Source of the DNA: Evernia prunastri
Taxonomy: Eukaryota > Ascomycota > Lecanoromycetes > Lecanorales > Parmeliaceae
Assembly: GCA_003184365.1 (NCBI GenBank)
Contig: NKYR01000036.1
Location: 62,001-126,000 of the forward strand
Direction: 5' to 3'
Length of the DNA stretch: 64,000 nucleotides
Numbering within the stretch: position 1 is the stretch's first letter; each line of letters begins with the position of its first letter. The notes under the pieces are model-generated. The model was not told the DNA's origin and ran no database searches. It saw only the letters and a list, made by a program, of their open reading frames with translations. Below, in pieces: positions 23,363 through 34,319 of this stretch. The translations under genes were made by a program, and so were the position numbers.

Positions 23363-25187
23363 CTACCACCCTCCACCAATCTTCCCTGCCAGCTCCACCA
23401 CTCTCTCATTCTCCGCTCCTCCAACCTTCCCGACGTCACTCTCTACCTTCCGATAGCTGGTTGTAACTAGCTTCTGCAGATCAATACCGGTCGTCTGCGC
23501 CCAGTGGTCCAGCACCTCTCTGACACGCGTCGTATCGATACCGTTGATTCTATCTTCTTGGCCCACTTCCCCCGCTTCGTCGTCATCGTTATCGTCAATC
23601 TTCATCTTACTGTCGTTATCATCATTCTCGGATTCACTTTCTGACATCGAGTAGTATGCTTCGTCGACTCTGCCCAACCACTCCTTCTGACTCATGGCTG
23701 TTTCGGGCTTGATAGGTACATCGTCGACTTTGATCTGCCCACCCCCATTTGTGCAACCGCCTGGACACGCCATCACCTCCACATATGCATAGTCCATTCC
23801 TGCTCCACCCCCAACAGTAGCTCCAGCTCTTGCACCAACTCGTCCGCCTGGTAATCTGCTTTTCTTCTGAGGTTTGAGCTTCCGCACCAGATTTTGTATG
23901 TTTCGGAAGCCATAATAGCGCGCTGCTTTAAAAATGGGCTGTTCTTGGTTAGGAGAGGTAATGGCGTACTCGACGACGTCGGCGTTGCGGCCACGAGTGG
24001 TCTTGAGGACGCTGGAGGGATGGTGAGAGAGTTGTGTTTGGAGGATATGATGAAGGTAGCCTCCTGAGGTACCCGCTTCTGGAGCCTGCTTTCGGTGGCA
24101 ATTGGGGAAGAGGAATGAGGAGAGCGTAGGATCGGGGAAGGCGGATTGAGAGATGGGGGTGCGAGGCAGAGCAGGGAAACTAATCCCGCGAGTATCGGCC
24201 AACATCAACACTTCGCGAGCTGTAATAACGCAGTCGACGTCGCGGACTGGTTGGACCAGAGCAGTAGTGGATGGAGGCCGCCAATAAATGTCTGTGAGCT
24301 CTTCACGAGAAGCTTCAAGCTTTTTGTCAAAACAGGGCATTATCGAAACGTGCCATATTTGGTCCGGGCGTATATTTAGACATTGTGAAAGAGTGGTTTT
24401 GAGGAGGGTGCCGGTGAGAGCTTGAGGGGATTTTAACCGGGACAGGTGCGGCAGGACGTGCGGGTGTGTTTTTTCGGCGTAGCAGATCCAACCTGGACAG
24501 GCTGAGCTGAGTATAGGTTTCTTAGGAATCGTACTTGAGGCGCCATCATCGTCGGAAGTCGCTTGTTGAAAAGGTTTTTGCAGAGACTCAGTCATCTCGT
24601 CTGCTCCCAACATCAGACTTGCTTCACGCATAGCGTTCGTATCGACGATCCAGGTGAAACCATTGCCATATTTCCCCCCTGTCGCTAGTCCTTGTGACCC
24701 ACCCAGCAATTGATCAATCATCCATCCTGCTTCTGCCTCGGAAACTCCATATGTAGCTGCTAAGCTTGCTCGCACTTGAGGACTGACGCTGGCAACAAAC
24801 ACTCTGCCTTCGGTACTATTGGCATTACCCCCATCGCGAGTAATTGGAATGTCGATCGATGGCTGTGAATCTAGTGCATTGAGAACCTCGGAATGAGATT
24901 GAAGGGATACCAGCACGGCTTCAGCGGAGGTAACGCACCCTGAGCAGGCCAGACAGTCTGTCAAGGATATCTGAGCAGGAGGAGCATTTTCCTTCACTAG
25001 CTTATCTTCCGTTGTTACTTCGTAAGCCTACGACAGTTTCATCAGCGTAGGGAAAGAAAGAAACAGAAAGGAAACAAACGTTAATCTCTTCAGGTGCTTG
25101 TTTCGGTAGGGTTTCAACAGGCTTGATGCATGCTACGCCTGGTGAGATGAAGTCATTCAGATCGTCAGCGGATAATATCGCTGACAT
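23363..25187 (-). CDS. nar1: Cytosolic Fe-S cluster assembly factor Nar1
   Basis: Minus-strand exons 25187-25080 and 25027-23363 encode 590 aa, with a 52-nt intron. The N-terminus MSAILSADDLNDFISPGVACIKP carries the isolated Cys20. The ferredoxin-like motif CLACSGC supplies Cys61, Cys64 and Cys67, matching the N-terminal cluster ligands of the family. Hydrogenase-like motifs follow: SACPGWICYAEK and, near the C-terminus, VMACPGGCTNGGGQ, which hold the remaining cluster cysteines. An acidic insert (SESENDDNDSKMKIDDNDDDE) lies at about 490-510. Nar1 is a core CIA component that passes clusters to cytosolic and nuclear Fe-S proteins. It is an iron-only hydrogenase homologue without hydrogenase activity. 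Confidence 0.95.
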
Positions 25188-27369
25188 GATGCGGTCGCTT
25201 CAACTGGCGAAGAGATGGTCACGGTAAAGACATTGCGGAGAAAAGAAAAATGGTTTGGCATTAAGCCACTGCAAAGACCGAGGTTCAACCGAGTGGCGAA
25301 AACAATACTCTACCTAGGTAGGTAAGGTAAGATCAATACCCGCTGTCAGCTAACCGTAAGTGCACAATTACACACATAGTACCTAGTGCTGCTAATCCAA
25401 ACAAAGTGACATTTATCCCCCAAAATCGCCAAATTGAGAAACTACTTCTTTCTGTCAGCGCCGCTGAGGTTTGGGATCTATGTACTCGTATCTTCCTCAC
25501 ACACTCTAGGACAGTCAAATAAAGGATGGGCACCCGCCTAAGGCTGATAATTGATCTAAAATAGAGCTGAAATTGCCGAGGGAGGAGGTTGCTTTGACTG
25601 TCTTTCCTTACGTATCTGGGTGATCGATGAAGTGGGCCGCTGGTGGACTTTGATCATGGCGAAACAGGCAGAGTGTTTTCTCAATGGAATGGTGGTATCA
25701 TTCCGGACATACATAGTGGCTTGATCCGATGCTGTAGCTGTCCGAGGCTCAGTCCTGCACCAACTCGCTCCTTCAGACAGGTATTTGAGCCAACCCTCTT
25801 CGCCGTAGCGATAGTATACCTTGGTTTGACCTTGCTCCCTCCATCAACTCCGAGCCTGACATTCCTGACGTGGCTTGCTACACCATTTGATCAAGCTGCC
25901 AGAAAGCGACGATTCATTCTGCAATTCTTCCCATGTCGCCACAGGAAGCTTCTATAACTCGATCACTAGGGATGGTCGCGGGACCTAGAGGAGCGACGAG
26001 CTCTCTGATGTCCTGCCGGTTCGGTCAATCCCTGAGGTTCGGTCATCCGTCCACTCCTTAGAAAAGTGTTGGTCAACCGAGCACCTTGAACTACAGAAGC
26101 TCTAGCGAGAGTCTGATGCGACATGGAACGGCCCGAAGCGCTCTGCAACCTCTTCCGCAGTGCTGCTGCAGTACTTCTGGTTGTCTTTGTTCTTCGTCCG
26201 GCAACTTGTAGATTAGCACATGCCAGCTGGTGTCAAGCTGAGCAGGATAGCATCAATCTGTGCTCTGCGCCCATCATCAGAGAAATCAGAGAAGGTTCCT
26301 GAGGGACAGGCTCTGCAGGGATCAAAGCACTTGCCGCTTTCGCCCGGACACACCAGTATCCCAGCACATTACACTCCTGTCTCTGGTTATCGCGTGGCGA
26401 ACGATGACTGAGCGAGGGACTTGATCCATCCTATCGTATCATGAAGGCAACCCAAATAAGTGGGATGAGTCGGATGTTTGATAAAGAGGTATGTAAGAAA
26501 TCATATTTGGGTTTACTTGATACGGCTGAATTAAGCTCGAAGGATGATGATTTCTGACACCGACTGTGATGATCTGCTGTGACCTATCCCATAAACACCG
26601 CCTGTGTCCCTCCCTCATCCACAAGATAGAATGACCCATCATGCAACAATCAGTCGGCGTATGTTTTCCAAATTCAGCTTTCTCACCGCCATGTACATTG
26701 GGAACCATCGACTCTAATATCTGCAATTAGGCACCTATCAATCCACGACTGAAAAGGTTCGTAGAATTAAATCTTGTTGGATCGAGGAAACGATTGGTAA
26801 GAAGCATTCTTTTGCTTGTCTCGCTATTGTTTGACAAATCATACCTAAGTGATGATGAGATGAGATGAGACTCTTTTCATCAACAATGTAAATTGGACGA
26901 AGAGCTATAAGTATGTAAGGCAGGAAGGTCGATGCGAAGACCCACATTCCGCGCCAAGGCTGCCCGCTCGGCTCGGTTACTCTTCCTTTGCTGAGGGCCT
27001 CTCTGTTAATCTATTGGCAACAGGATCTCCAACAAGACTCATTTACTCAAAACCAATACTTATACTTGGCTCGCAATCATTTGATGTCAACGTCAAACCA
27101 TGGCACTTTTCGAAACCTCCCCTCGCTCGCAATGTCTTGCCGATTTTTCTCCACTCTTGCCATTGGCTCCTCGGCCACATGTCTCGAATGGATGACTTTG
27201 TCCATCATCTCATTATCATGTTGAAACCGCATATCCTCTTCTTACAAGCTCTTTTTTCTATCGTAATTTCAATTCGCATTTTATCTACTCTTGTCTTACC
27301 TACTTGTAACGCTTCAACCATACATTCCTTTGGTCCTGAACAACCAAATCCTGTCTTTTCCGTAATATC
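25188..27369. other. Gene-poor 2.2 kb interval
   Basis: No frame here has a recognisable domain or splice-supported continuity. A TACCTAGGTAGGTAAGGTAAG tract is at 25311-25331. Frames at 25643-25957, 25966-26148 and 26439-26726 are short and uninformative. The last 350 bases are pyrimidine-rich and probably promoter and 5' UTR of the large secreted protein gene. Confidence 0.5.
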
Positions 27370-30300
27370 ATGACGCTCCTTCTTCTAGCGTGCCTGCTGG
27401 TCAGCAACGCCGACGCATTTGTTCCAAATTTGTCAACTTTCTCCAGTCTTTCTGCCAGTGCTACGCGTTCTTGCACGTCAGGCACCGCATTCTGGACATG
27501 GAGAAGTAAATCGGACACTTTCCTTTTGGCATGTGCCACTGGGTCCTCTTCCTTGGCTTACAATGCGACATCCATTCCTTTGGCGAGAGAATCGGGCACT
27601 ACGTCCAATTCGAGCATTTCCCGAGATACAGTTATTGCCAATCAGGCTGCAGTTACCGGTGCTATGTTGCAAGCCACAGGTGGTCCTTTACCAAATCAGA
27701 CGACTTTTTCTTCCCTCTCCAGCACCGAATCCTCATCTGCAGCTTCTTCGCATTCGATACTGAGCTCTTTGGTTCTAGCCGCCATTCCGGCAGAATCGAG
27801 CGCGCACAATGCTTCGGCATCACTGAGAGGCAGAGTGTCAGACTATTCTCAGTCTGCGAGATCTCAGGCTAGTGGAGTGTCGCTGCTAGCGCAGCCGTCG
27901 ACTGGTACGCTCAGTGCCTTGTCCACAAATAGCACTGCAGTCAGCAATTCTGCGACGGGAAACGGATTCGCTGGCTCTATTGGAACACAGAGTCGAGTAG
28001 ATGTAGCGACATCATCTACCTACGCTCAAGCCGCCTCAGGCATTAATATCACTGCGGTCGGTAGTTCTGTGCTCGGAACCTTATCTACTCATGTAAATTC
28101 CTATCCATCCTCCATTTCTGCGGCACCTACAGCGAGCTCGAAAGCTCATCCGCAAGACGTGTCATCTTTATCTTCAACCCCAACAATTGCCGCCACGCCT
28201 CTCGTGATTCCTACGACCTCGATGAGCCCGTCTGGTCGAACTGCCGTTGCAAATGGTCTCTTGCTAGCCGGATTGGCAGTGTAAGTCATCCATGCGAGTC
28301 ACTTTTCACTTTCCATACCTAGATACGAGGGTAATCTCCAATAGCGCTCGAAAATAAGACTGCTGACTCTGTAAATCTCGCAGTGATCTCTCCACCAATG
28401 CAAAGGTCGCATCGTCCATAGCAACAGACACAGCGGCAAAGGCAAGCTATAGTAATCGAGTAGGCGTCATCTTAGCAGATACTGAAAGGTTTCTCCGTGA
28501 CCTTGGTGGAGACCCCACGCCAGCCAGCGCTTGCGGTGGTTCAGGGTTGTTAGCTCACCTTTTTGGATGTCTGTCCAAGGCGCTCAAATCGTTGAGCGAC
28601 AACCTAGCCAAGACTACTCCAGACGTAGCCGAGCTTGAACAGCTTATCGACACTGCTGCAGAGATGGGTACCGATGCCGTGAACGCAGAAAAACAGCAAG
28701 AGGAGGACGATGACGATGACGACGATGATGATGACAAGACGCAAACTCAGAAGCAGTCAACGCAGAGCAGCCCTACCAGTAAAATCACACGCTCAAGGTC
28801 GTCAACATTATCCAGTAGTGCCTCTTCAAGTGCCTCTGGCGTTGTCAGCATGTACGGGGTATACCCACCAAGCGGCGTGACGTCGAATGATGAGACCGAA
28901 ATCAAACAGCAACTGAACAATGTCGCTGTGGCAAACTCAGTTCTCACACTAGATTCGACGATTGCGACAAATGACAGCTTCACCTTCCTAGCAACCGCGA
29001 ACATGACCGTGGAAGAGGCCAGCAACTTCACTACCCAGAACCCGGTAAGTGTTGAGGATTTGTACCCCGAATTGTCCTTCTGATACTGATTGGTAGACCT
29101 ACAATCTGCGACCTGTATGCGGTTCCGAGTGCGTGATGATGGACGCAACAATCACAGCAGGCTCAGAATCTGCGATGAAGCTTCGCAGGTCACAGGGCGG
29201 TAAGGCTCGAGGGAACAGATTTGCAGAGCGCGACCTTCACAGTAACCTGAAGCGGGGACTGACATATCAGGATCTGGAAGGGGAAAATCAAGAACTACGA
29301 TTTCTTTCGCAGGCTTTCCACGGCACAACAGCAAATTGGGAGAAAAACGGGATTCCAGATAGATACTTCTTTGATGATAGCGCAGGGACCCGAGGGGATA
29401 TCTATCTTCTTGTGTGGGGAGCGGATAGTACAAGCTTTGTAATGTCTTCTCTGCTCGGTTCTAGTGCCTACTGACTTTATGACTATCAGATGTTTCCTGA
29501 TTCGACGAAGCCTGGAGGATTCAGCGATGTGCAACGGATTTATGCCGACGGGTCTACTGGACCTCCGAACCTTGCTGATCCCGTGGGTACTTGCATTCTT
29601 GACAAGATACGGGGATTCCGAAATGGAGTGATCCCACGAGCCCGGGTTACCATCGTGCAGCTTGACCCTGGATACGCCGATTTTGGGCTAGTCGCGGGAC
29701 TTGAGATGGTTATTGCAAAATTGAAAGTAGACGGCAGTTGGCGCAAAAGGGGTGACCCTGCAAGCATTGTCATTCCCTTCAATATCATTGATTCTGGATG
29801 GGATGCCACAACCAGCGGCCAATTCCGTGCAAAAATTGAGGAGCTCTTACTCGACATTAGACTTTACGGAGGGGTCACCTATGTCTCTGGAGACAATCTC
29901 GGAATCAAGATGAAACGAGACGGCGGCCTTAGCACTAGGGCTGGTAGTGATGGCGGAGTGCCGTTAGCGATTGTGGCAGGCGTTCAAGGAATAGGCGTGG
30001 TAGGCGGTTTGACTCAAACAGGCGACTACGCCAATCCTTACTTCCGAGAAGAGAAGGATAGGATAAATCTCTGGACAGTCAGTGAGGATCTAACCTGTTT
30101 TGAAGGCAAAATCTCGGGCACCGCCGTTGGTTCGTAATTCCTGGTTAGTAATTCAGTCTGGTAATTGAAAATTAATCATATCGCGTGTAGCCGCTGGAAT
30201 CGCAGCAGCTGTGGGACATTACCGGCAAAGCGTACCGGACTCCGAAGGGCCCCCGAAGGGCACTCCTCCGCATTACCAAGATACTGGAGAGAAGGTCATT

Positions 30301-31504
30301 TCTGACTTGGTCTCTCTTTCACTTGCACGAGGGTTGGCTGGAGAAAAGGCTCTGTTCAATGCTGTCGACGATCTGGACTGCGCAGATGCCGGAATTCTGA
30401 AAAAACGTGGCTCGGGGGGCGAGAAAGCCTGCATGCGCGACTCTGCTGGGGCAACAGTAACAATACCGGAAGTACCATATACAGTTGAAGCCTTGGGTGG
30501 TGGAACAGACGCAACAGGTACGTAAGTTCCGGAGCAATTTCTTCCTAATCAATGCTGCGTTGAGGTCAGCGAGTAGCTTTGGGCGCACTAAGCTACTTTT
30601 ACACTTCAGGTGCTCTTTACAATTTTTGGTCCATTGTGGAAACAATATGCTCACTCAAATACTTGCGCAGTTGTCCCAGTTCCAGATTTCCTTCTGGTGC
30701 CGAACGTGAATACTGTTGGTTTCAGCAATATTCTCGAGGGTGCCTTGAATAGCTCTACCCAATCTCAGATTCCCTCCGGTATTAACACTGCGACAGCGGG
30801 TGGCGTTGTAGCAGCTACATCAGCACATGATGACAGCTCGTAAGTCTAAAGTTCCAAGCTTGTTGCTTTCCGTCAGCAGGCGACAAGAGTCGCAAGTCAT
30901 GTGTCGAGAGTGGTTCATTCTTTGATTTCTGCATGCCGCTCAGCTCCAAGCCAGTAGCAAACAACTGACCGCATTCTTTTAAAGTGTGAATATCCAAGGA
31001 GCACTAACGTCTTCTAGCCCAGCATTGCCCAAACCTACAAAATCATTTGCAACTCTCGCACGCGGAACCGCCGCATCTACATCGGCGTCTGCGTCTGCGT
31101 CCAAAGCTGCAGTGAACTTGAATAGTATCTTAGCAGCTATCGGCCAAGTGGCATCTCTAGACCAGATAACGTCTACAAGCAGCATCTCGCCACCCCCGCC
31201 GAGTACCACGATAGCCCCTCTAAGCACAACAGAGGCAGTGGCAGTCTCACCTGTGGCGGTGTCAGTCCCGGAACCTGTGCTCTGCACGCAGCAGTAAGCC
31301 CCCTGTGCCCTCAACGCTGGGCAGGTCGTCAAGAGTTAAGAGGTACTGACTGACTGACCGATGCATAGTATTATTGTTTTGCAAGCAGGCAAAAACCCCT
31401 CGATTGTCCACACCTGTTCCTGTAACGATGGCAGTAAACCAACTGCCACTCTCACGAGCGGTACATTTTCTTGCCCAAACCAAATAACTGCCGTCATAGG
31501 GTGA
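27370..31504 (+). CDS. Large secreted mucin-like protein with a degenerate S8 (proteinase K-like) domain
   Basis: Exons are 27370-28280, 28384-29044, 29097-29438, 29490-30129, 30191-30517, about 30671-30839, 31018-31293 and 31369-31504, giving about 1153 aa. Only the start of exon 6 is ambiguous. A signal peptide (MTLLLLACLLVSNADAF) precedes a Ser/Thr/Ala-rich region to about residue 300 with many N-x-S/T sites, then a ten-Asp tract in exon 2. Residues 610-870 follow the order of a proteinase K-type S8 domain: FDDSAG, a hydrophobic strand, a GT motif, a long amphipathic helix, a GVTYVSGDN strand and SGTAVAAGIAAAV. At the catalytic positions I read Val630 for Asp, Val670 for His and Ala850 for Ser. 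The C-terminus is Ser/Thr-rich and ends in a short Cys segment (HTCSCNDG, SCPNQ). A non-catalytic extracellular binding or wall role is inferred. Confidence 0.75.
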
Positions 31505-31735
31505 CGGGATCCGAGAAACTAGTGGAAAACACGAATCTCCGCGAAGGCTGATCTTTACACATGCTGAGAAAGGTAGCGTGCAATTGAATGGCTTAGGTTT
31601 GACTTGATGTCCATAACGATAAATCTCAACCGTTTGTACGTCTCCACGATCGTGTAACCTCTATTTCTTGACATCTAGTTCGGTCGCAAAGTGATATCAC
31701 AGGAAAACCCTTTCTTTACTCTCCACTAAATACAC
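31505..31735. other. Short convergent intergenic region
   Basis: This holds the 3' ends of two convergent genes for secreted proteins. A GTAAGT donor-like sequence overlaps the stop of the minus-strand gene, so an additional 3' exon of that gene cannot be excluded. Confidence 0.4.
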
Positions 31736-32345
31736 TTACGCACAGCGCCCTTCCATCGGTTTGACAAACCCCTCCCCAGCGCTCCAACCCTCCAACCGCA
31801 TTCCCACTTCACGTCGCAACACTGTACGCCCCACATGCGAATCCACAATCGAATTGCCTACGACAACCGTTCCAACTACCCAAGTGGCATCTTGGGTCCG
31901 GATCGGTGTTCAGCCACGCATCCTGACTGATGGTACCCTGCCGGTTGAAAGCGATAGACGTCGTATAATCCTGCTGCATGCTGACCAGGAAATCACCCAT
32001 GCCGAGCAGCGGCCACGCGCACACGGTCCCCGAGCACCAGCCCTCGTACAGAACCTTTTGGTTCCAGTCGACGAGGCGGAGGATGATGCCGTCGAAGGAC
32101 TCGGCGCACTTGGACTGGATGACGTGGATGCCGCAGCGTCCGGACATGGCGTCCTTGTTGTTGACGATTTCTTTCCGATAGGTCGTGAGGTTGGACCCCG
32201 CTGCTTTCAGAGGGGCGGTGAGATTCGTGGTGGCGGCGCCGGGGATGGGGTTGTTGGCGAAGGTGATGTTGCTGGGCACGGGCATGATTTGCGCCGTGGT
32301 GGCCGCGGCGGCCGCGAGGGCGAGGAGCAGGTTGGTGAGTAGCAT
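31736..32345 (-). CDS. Small secreted cysteine-containing protein, unknown
   Basis: Minus-strand exons 32345-31937 and 31890-31736 encode 187 aa. The N-terminus MLLTNLLLALAAAAATTAQ is a signal peptide. The mature part has at least three N-glycosylation sequons (SNIT, TNLT, SNLT) and five cysteines, in SGRCG, SKCAE, EGWCSGTVC and a terminal GRCA. The 46-nt intron (GTACCA donor, GGCTGAACA branch-like site, CCAAG acceptor) switches frame so that IAFNRQ joins DATWVVGTVVVGN. Without splicing the first frame would end in a less protein-like Cys-rich tail at 31809, so that unspliced form is the alternative. An upstream in-frame ATG at 32483 would bury the signal peptide and is not used. I know no family for it. 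Confidence 0.7.
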
Positions 32346-33707
32346 GACGAGGCCGTGGGTGGGTCTGGGAGATAGATGGGTGGCGATTCTTGGTTGAAGG
32401 AAAGAAGCGGTTTTGACTCTAGGGGACTCGCTCTCTCGTAGGGTAAGAATGACACTGATTTTTTCTGAAGAAAATGGTAACATCGTTCTTTAATAGAGTA
32501 GCAAGATTTGATAGAGCCTGCATGAAAGCCTGGGGGCAGTGCTCGTCAAGTATGGGCATGGGCAGCGCCAACAGGTTTCATGAGGTAGGTTCATGAGTTA
32601 TAAATTGATGAACTCGGGAGAAAAACCCTTGTTCGGCCAACGAAAAGCTCGCAACGTCATTAATCTACATGAGATATTGTAAGAATAACGCAGGTCCTTA
32701 CTCTAAGATCTGCTTGATAGATTAGCTAAGTGCTATGGGTTGCCCCAGTAAAAATGTCGAGTAGCTACAATTGCATCAACTTCTGACGAGCTTCGTGCAT
32801 ATACTCAAAACGTGATCATCTGCAACCCTGTCCCCGAACCTTTCGCAGCGACAACGCAATCGCGATTTCATTTCTCTCGGATCCTGCAACCAAGCTGTCC
32901 TACGCCAATCATCGTAGCCCTGCTATTCGCTTCGCTCATTAAAGCAAATAGCGGGGCCACGACTAAGTTACCTGCCGGGGCGTGCGAAAGCGATGGGGAG
33001 ACCTTGCCCTTTCTCTCATTTCTTCCCCCCTTCCCTCAAAATCCCAGCGAAAGTGGGCCCCTTCAAAGACCAATGGTATCACGTAGAGTACCCTGTCTGG
33101 GAGGATACTGCACCAACCCTTGCGGGCTATCTTGGAATACTACCCCTCGAGTGCGTTATCCGGGTAATTCCCAGAGTATCGAAGGGTAGGTTACTGAATG
33201 TTACTCCGGCAGGATGGCACGATACCGGATCATATACCCTGGGTCTGAGCCTTTGAGGAGGAACATGATCCAGTAGAAACTTCAACCTCTGGGGTATAAT
33301 TCAGCAATCAACCCACCCTGGAGTCCTGCAAGGCGATCATGCGTGTATTGCTACCCTACGCTGAATCCTGGAGCACTTGCAAGTAGACACGCAAAAGGGA
33401 CAAAGTCACGTTGGGCTATAACAAACCCTCCAACCTGGTAGACGTTCAGATGTCACTTGTGAATTGATGGGCGCCACTTTGTTGTGTGGATTCTCAGTCA
33501 TATATAAAGACCACTGACCAGTCAACCATAGCTTGTACACTCATTGTCTCTTCACAATGCTGACACCGAATCGATGCGCCCCTGGATATGCACAAGATCC
33601 CATTCCGCCAGCGGACGCTTGAGCAAATGACCTCCCGGCTGCAGAGTCGCGACACGTTGAAAAATGCCACTCTATTTTGGCTACCAAGGTCTCCGAATCG
33701 CACATAT
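32346..33707. other. Gene-poor interval with a TATA-like site
   Basis: Two overlapping plus frames (32812-33189, 32993-33256) lack domains. A TATATAAAG sequence at about 33500 is followed some 57 bases later by a 21-codon frame starting at 33557, too small to call. I see nothing else. Confidence 0.45.
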
Positions 33708-34041
33708 CTAACGCTTGTAAGCATTCTTAGCGTCTTTCTTCGCCTGCTTCCCTGTCGCCTTTGCTGCCTCTTTTATAACACGTTGCTCCTGCCTCTGCAA
33801 AGGTGATACACTTTCAGCAAATTGATTCCAGTGTCTCAATGCTTGATGGGTAAGACAGCCTTACCTCCCTTGTCTTCTGACACGTTATGCAAGGCGCTCC
33901 CTTCAATCCGCTCCATCTGCAGACTTTACATTTGAATTGATGCTCCTTGCAGTACCCTTGCTTTAGGTCCCAGTCGCAATTGTTGCCGTGCTTAGGGCAG
34001 TGGTGTGTTTTTGAGGGTTTGGATTCCCATCCCGGCGGCAT
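33708..34041 (-). CDS. Small Cys/His-rich basic protein (putative zinc binder)
   Basis: Minus-strand exons 34041-33865 and 33794-33708 encode 87 aa; the 70-nt intron has a GAG/GTAAGG donor and TTTGCAG acceptor. The first 59 residues hold HHCPKHGNNC, GYCKEHQFKCKVC and PCITC: seven cysteines plus spaced histidines in the pattern of paired zinc knuckles. The second exon adds a highly basic, Ala/Lys-rich helix (KEAAKATGKQAKKDAKNAYK) ending at a TAG. The start ATG is the one immediately before PPGWESKPS; the longer upstream frame has no coding character. Zinc binding and possible nucleic-acid binding are inferred from composition only. I recognise no named family. Confidence 0.65.
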
Positions 34042-34319
34042 CTTTGAGGGCTTTTTGTGTATTTGGAAAGGACCGCAATCTTTTCGAATATGGTAATTCG
34101 TATGGATATTTGAGTATTGTGGACATGATAGGATGCAGAGCAGGTCCGATGCGTCGAGTTTTAGAAAGGCCATGCTTTGTTCTTCTCACGCTTTGATGCT
34201 GATTAGTGCGACGCGAGGTCGACAGGATGAACAAAGAGCTTGATCCGCATGCAACACATGTCATATGTCTGCTTTCGACGGCTTAGGATCAGTCTTTATC
34301 TTTGCATGATGTGCCTTGT
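34042..34319. other. Short intergenic region
   Basis: This is upstream of the Cys/His-rich protein gene and downstream of the kinase-like gene, both on the minus strand. No other feature is seen. Confidence 0.4.

Noticed and set aside
27190..27373. Upstream frame whose TGA overlaps the ATG of the large secreted protein gene
   Set aside because: The ATGA overlap looks like an upstream ORF arrangement, but without a mapped transcription start I cannot say the frame is in the mRNA.
31761..32342. 193-codon plus frame antisense to the small secreted protein gene
   Set aside because: GC-rich antisense shadow; the minus-strand product has a signal peptide, sequons and a good intron.
33557..33622. 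21-codon frame about 57 bases after a TATATAAAG sequence
   Set aside because: Too short and without homology; the TATA-like sequence alone is not enough.
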